Below are positions 63,201 through 64,000 of a stretch of DNA of 64,000 nucleotides, one piece after another. The notes below the pieces were generated by a model. The model was not told the DNA's origin, did not search any database, and saw nothing but the letters and a program-made list of their open reading frames with translations. The DNA is taken from positions 124,001 through 188,000 of the forward strand of contig JACATO010000977.1 in the NCBI GenBank assembly GCA_018389105.1, given 5' to 3'. The stretch is from Nautilus pompilius. Lineage: Eukaryota; Mollusca; Cephalopoda; Nautilida; Nautilidae. Position numbers and translations under genes: made by a program. Position 1 is the stretch's first letter, and every line of letters starts with the position of its first letter.

Positions 63201-64000
63201 TTTTTTTCCTATCATAATAGTTCCAACATACTTCTAGTTCACCTTCAATCAGAAAAACAATTAAAACTTGATCCAGTATTCTAAACAGGTCTATTAGCCT
63301 TAAGAAAAATGCAAATCTCAACAGAAAAAATGTATGTTTTCTTTAAATGTGAATTTAATCTCAACCTTAATAGTAGTAATTGTACAGTAGTCTAGCACAA
63401 TTTGAAACAGGTTATAAACAATTTCTCTCTAATATTAGTTTTACTAGCTTCAGAATCCTAATATTTAAAAATATCTTTTTATTTTAACTTGTTTGCATAT
63501 AAATCAATGTTTATATATATACAAACTGTATGATCACAAAAATCACACACAAAAATGAAACTGTAGACCAGTCTAGAACTTTCATCTAAAATTTAACTGA
63601 TTTGATATATATTTTTTTTATTTTCTTAAATAGAAAGTTTGTACTATATTGCTATCTTTCTTTTTCTACCTACAGAACTAAAACAATTTACAGCAATTTT
63701 TTTTTTTTTTAAAAAAACAGAAAAGGTGAGAAATTTTGCATACTGTAAGCTTTCCTCCAATTACTTTTTCATCAGAAGTATTGTGATGAAATCTTGAACA
63801 TTCTACAAAAATTCTCTCTTTTTTTTTTTTGGACAGCAATATTGGGTCTTTGTTAAAAACTGTTCAGGGCTTTCTTATCAGCCCCCTCTCATTACCGCTA
63901 AGGGTAAAGCTGCAGAACCAAATAAAAGAACATTTTTTACCAGCATTTGATCACAAAAAAGTAGTCGAGTTTACTTCAGAGATTACAATTCACAGAAAAG
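57259..64000. other. AT-rich DNA, no gene recognised
   Basis: Poly-T and poly-A runs and short composition-driven frames. No transposon ends, coding similarity or RNA gene noticed. Confidence 0.5.

Noticed and set aside
1-64000. CRISPR arrays, rRNA and tRNA genes, bacterial operons
   Set aside because: None seen; the spliced gene and transposon content are eukaryotic.

Overview
The window is animal nuclear DNA: AT-rich, with long introns, homopolymer runs and many decayed DNA transposons. It holds one clear gene. Eleven coding exons on the minus strand, from 44829 down to 4455, splice into a 487-codon phosphatidylserine synthase of the PTDSS2/Pss type. All junctions are GT-AG and in frame. 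The exon-encoded protein resembles insect Pss more than vertebrate PTDSS2 in several stretches, for example in the segments in exons 8 and 11. An arthropod, or at least a protostome, is therefore the best guess. A chelicerate is possible, but this is inference only.

Layout: 1-4454 is 3' UTR and downstream DNA. Between 4455 and 16052 lie exons 11 to 4, with introns carrying a MITE, a dead mariner and a Tc1-like relic. Intron 3 (16053-28011) is a transposon nest. It has a 591-bp pogo/Tigger-like MITE, a mariner split by a 4-kb hAT element with a perfect 8-bp target duplication, and an internally deleted Tigger-like element. Intron 2 (28095-32515) holds a 2.3-kb hAT/Charlie-type element, also with a perfect 8-bp target duplication. 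Intron 1 (32618-44704) holds the most unusual object: about 8 kb bounded by diverged inverted repeats of roughly 400 bp and containing only minus-strand coding relics. One relic resembles a capsid-like protein and one carries an IPGLWEL motif. Both recall proteins of Maverick/Polinton- or adintovirus-like elements of invertebrate genomes.

From 44830 to 64000 there is a short 5' UTR piece with a good splice acceptor, so a non-coding first exon probably lies further upstream. The rest of this part holds a Tc1-type MITE, a LINE reverse-transcriptase scrap, a Tc1 transposase relic and an old 2.2-kb hAT element with a 6-of-8 target duplication. The remainder is AT-rich sequence without recognisable genes.

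The synthase gene is the only functional unit I can defend. The transposons and the virus-like block look like dead passengers in its introns and 5' flank. No RNA gene, CRISPR array or operon was seen.
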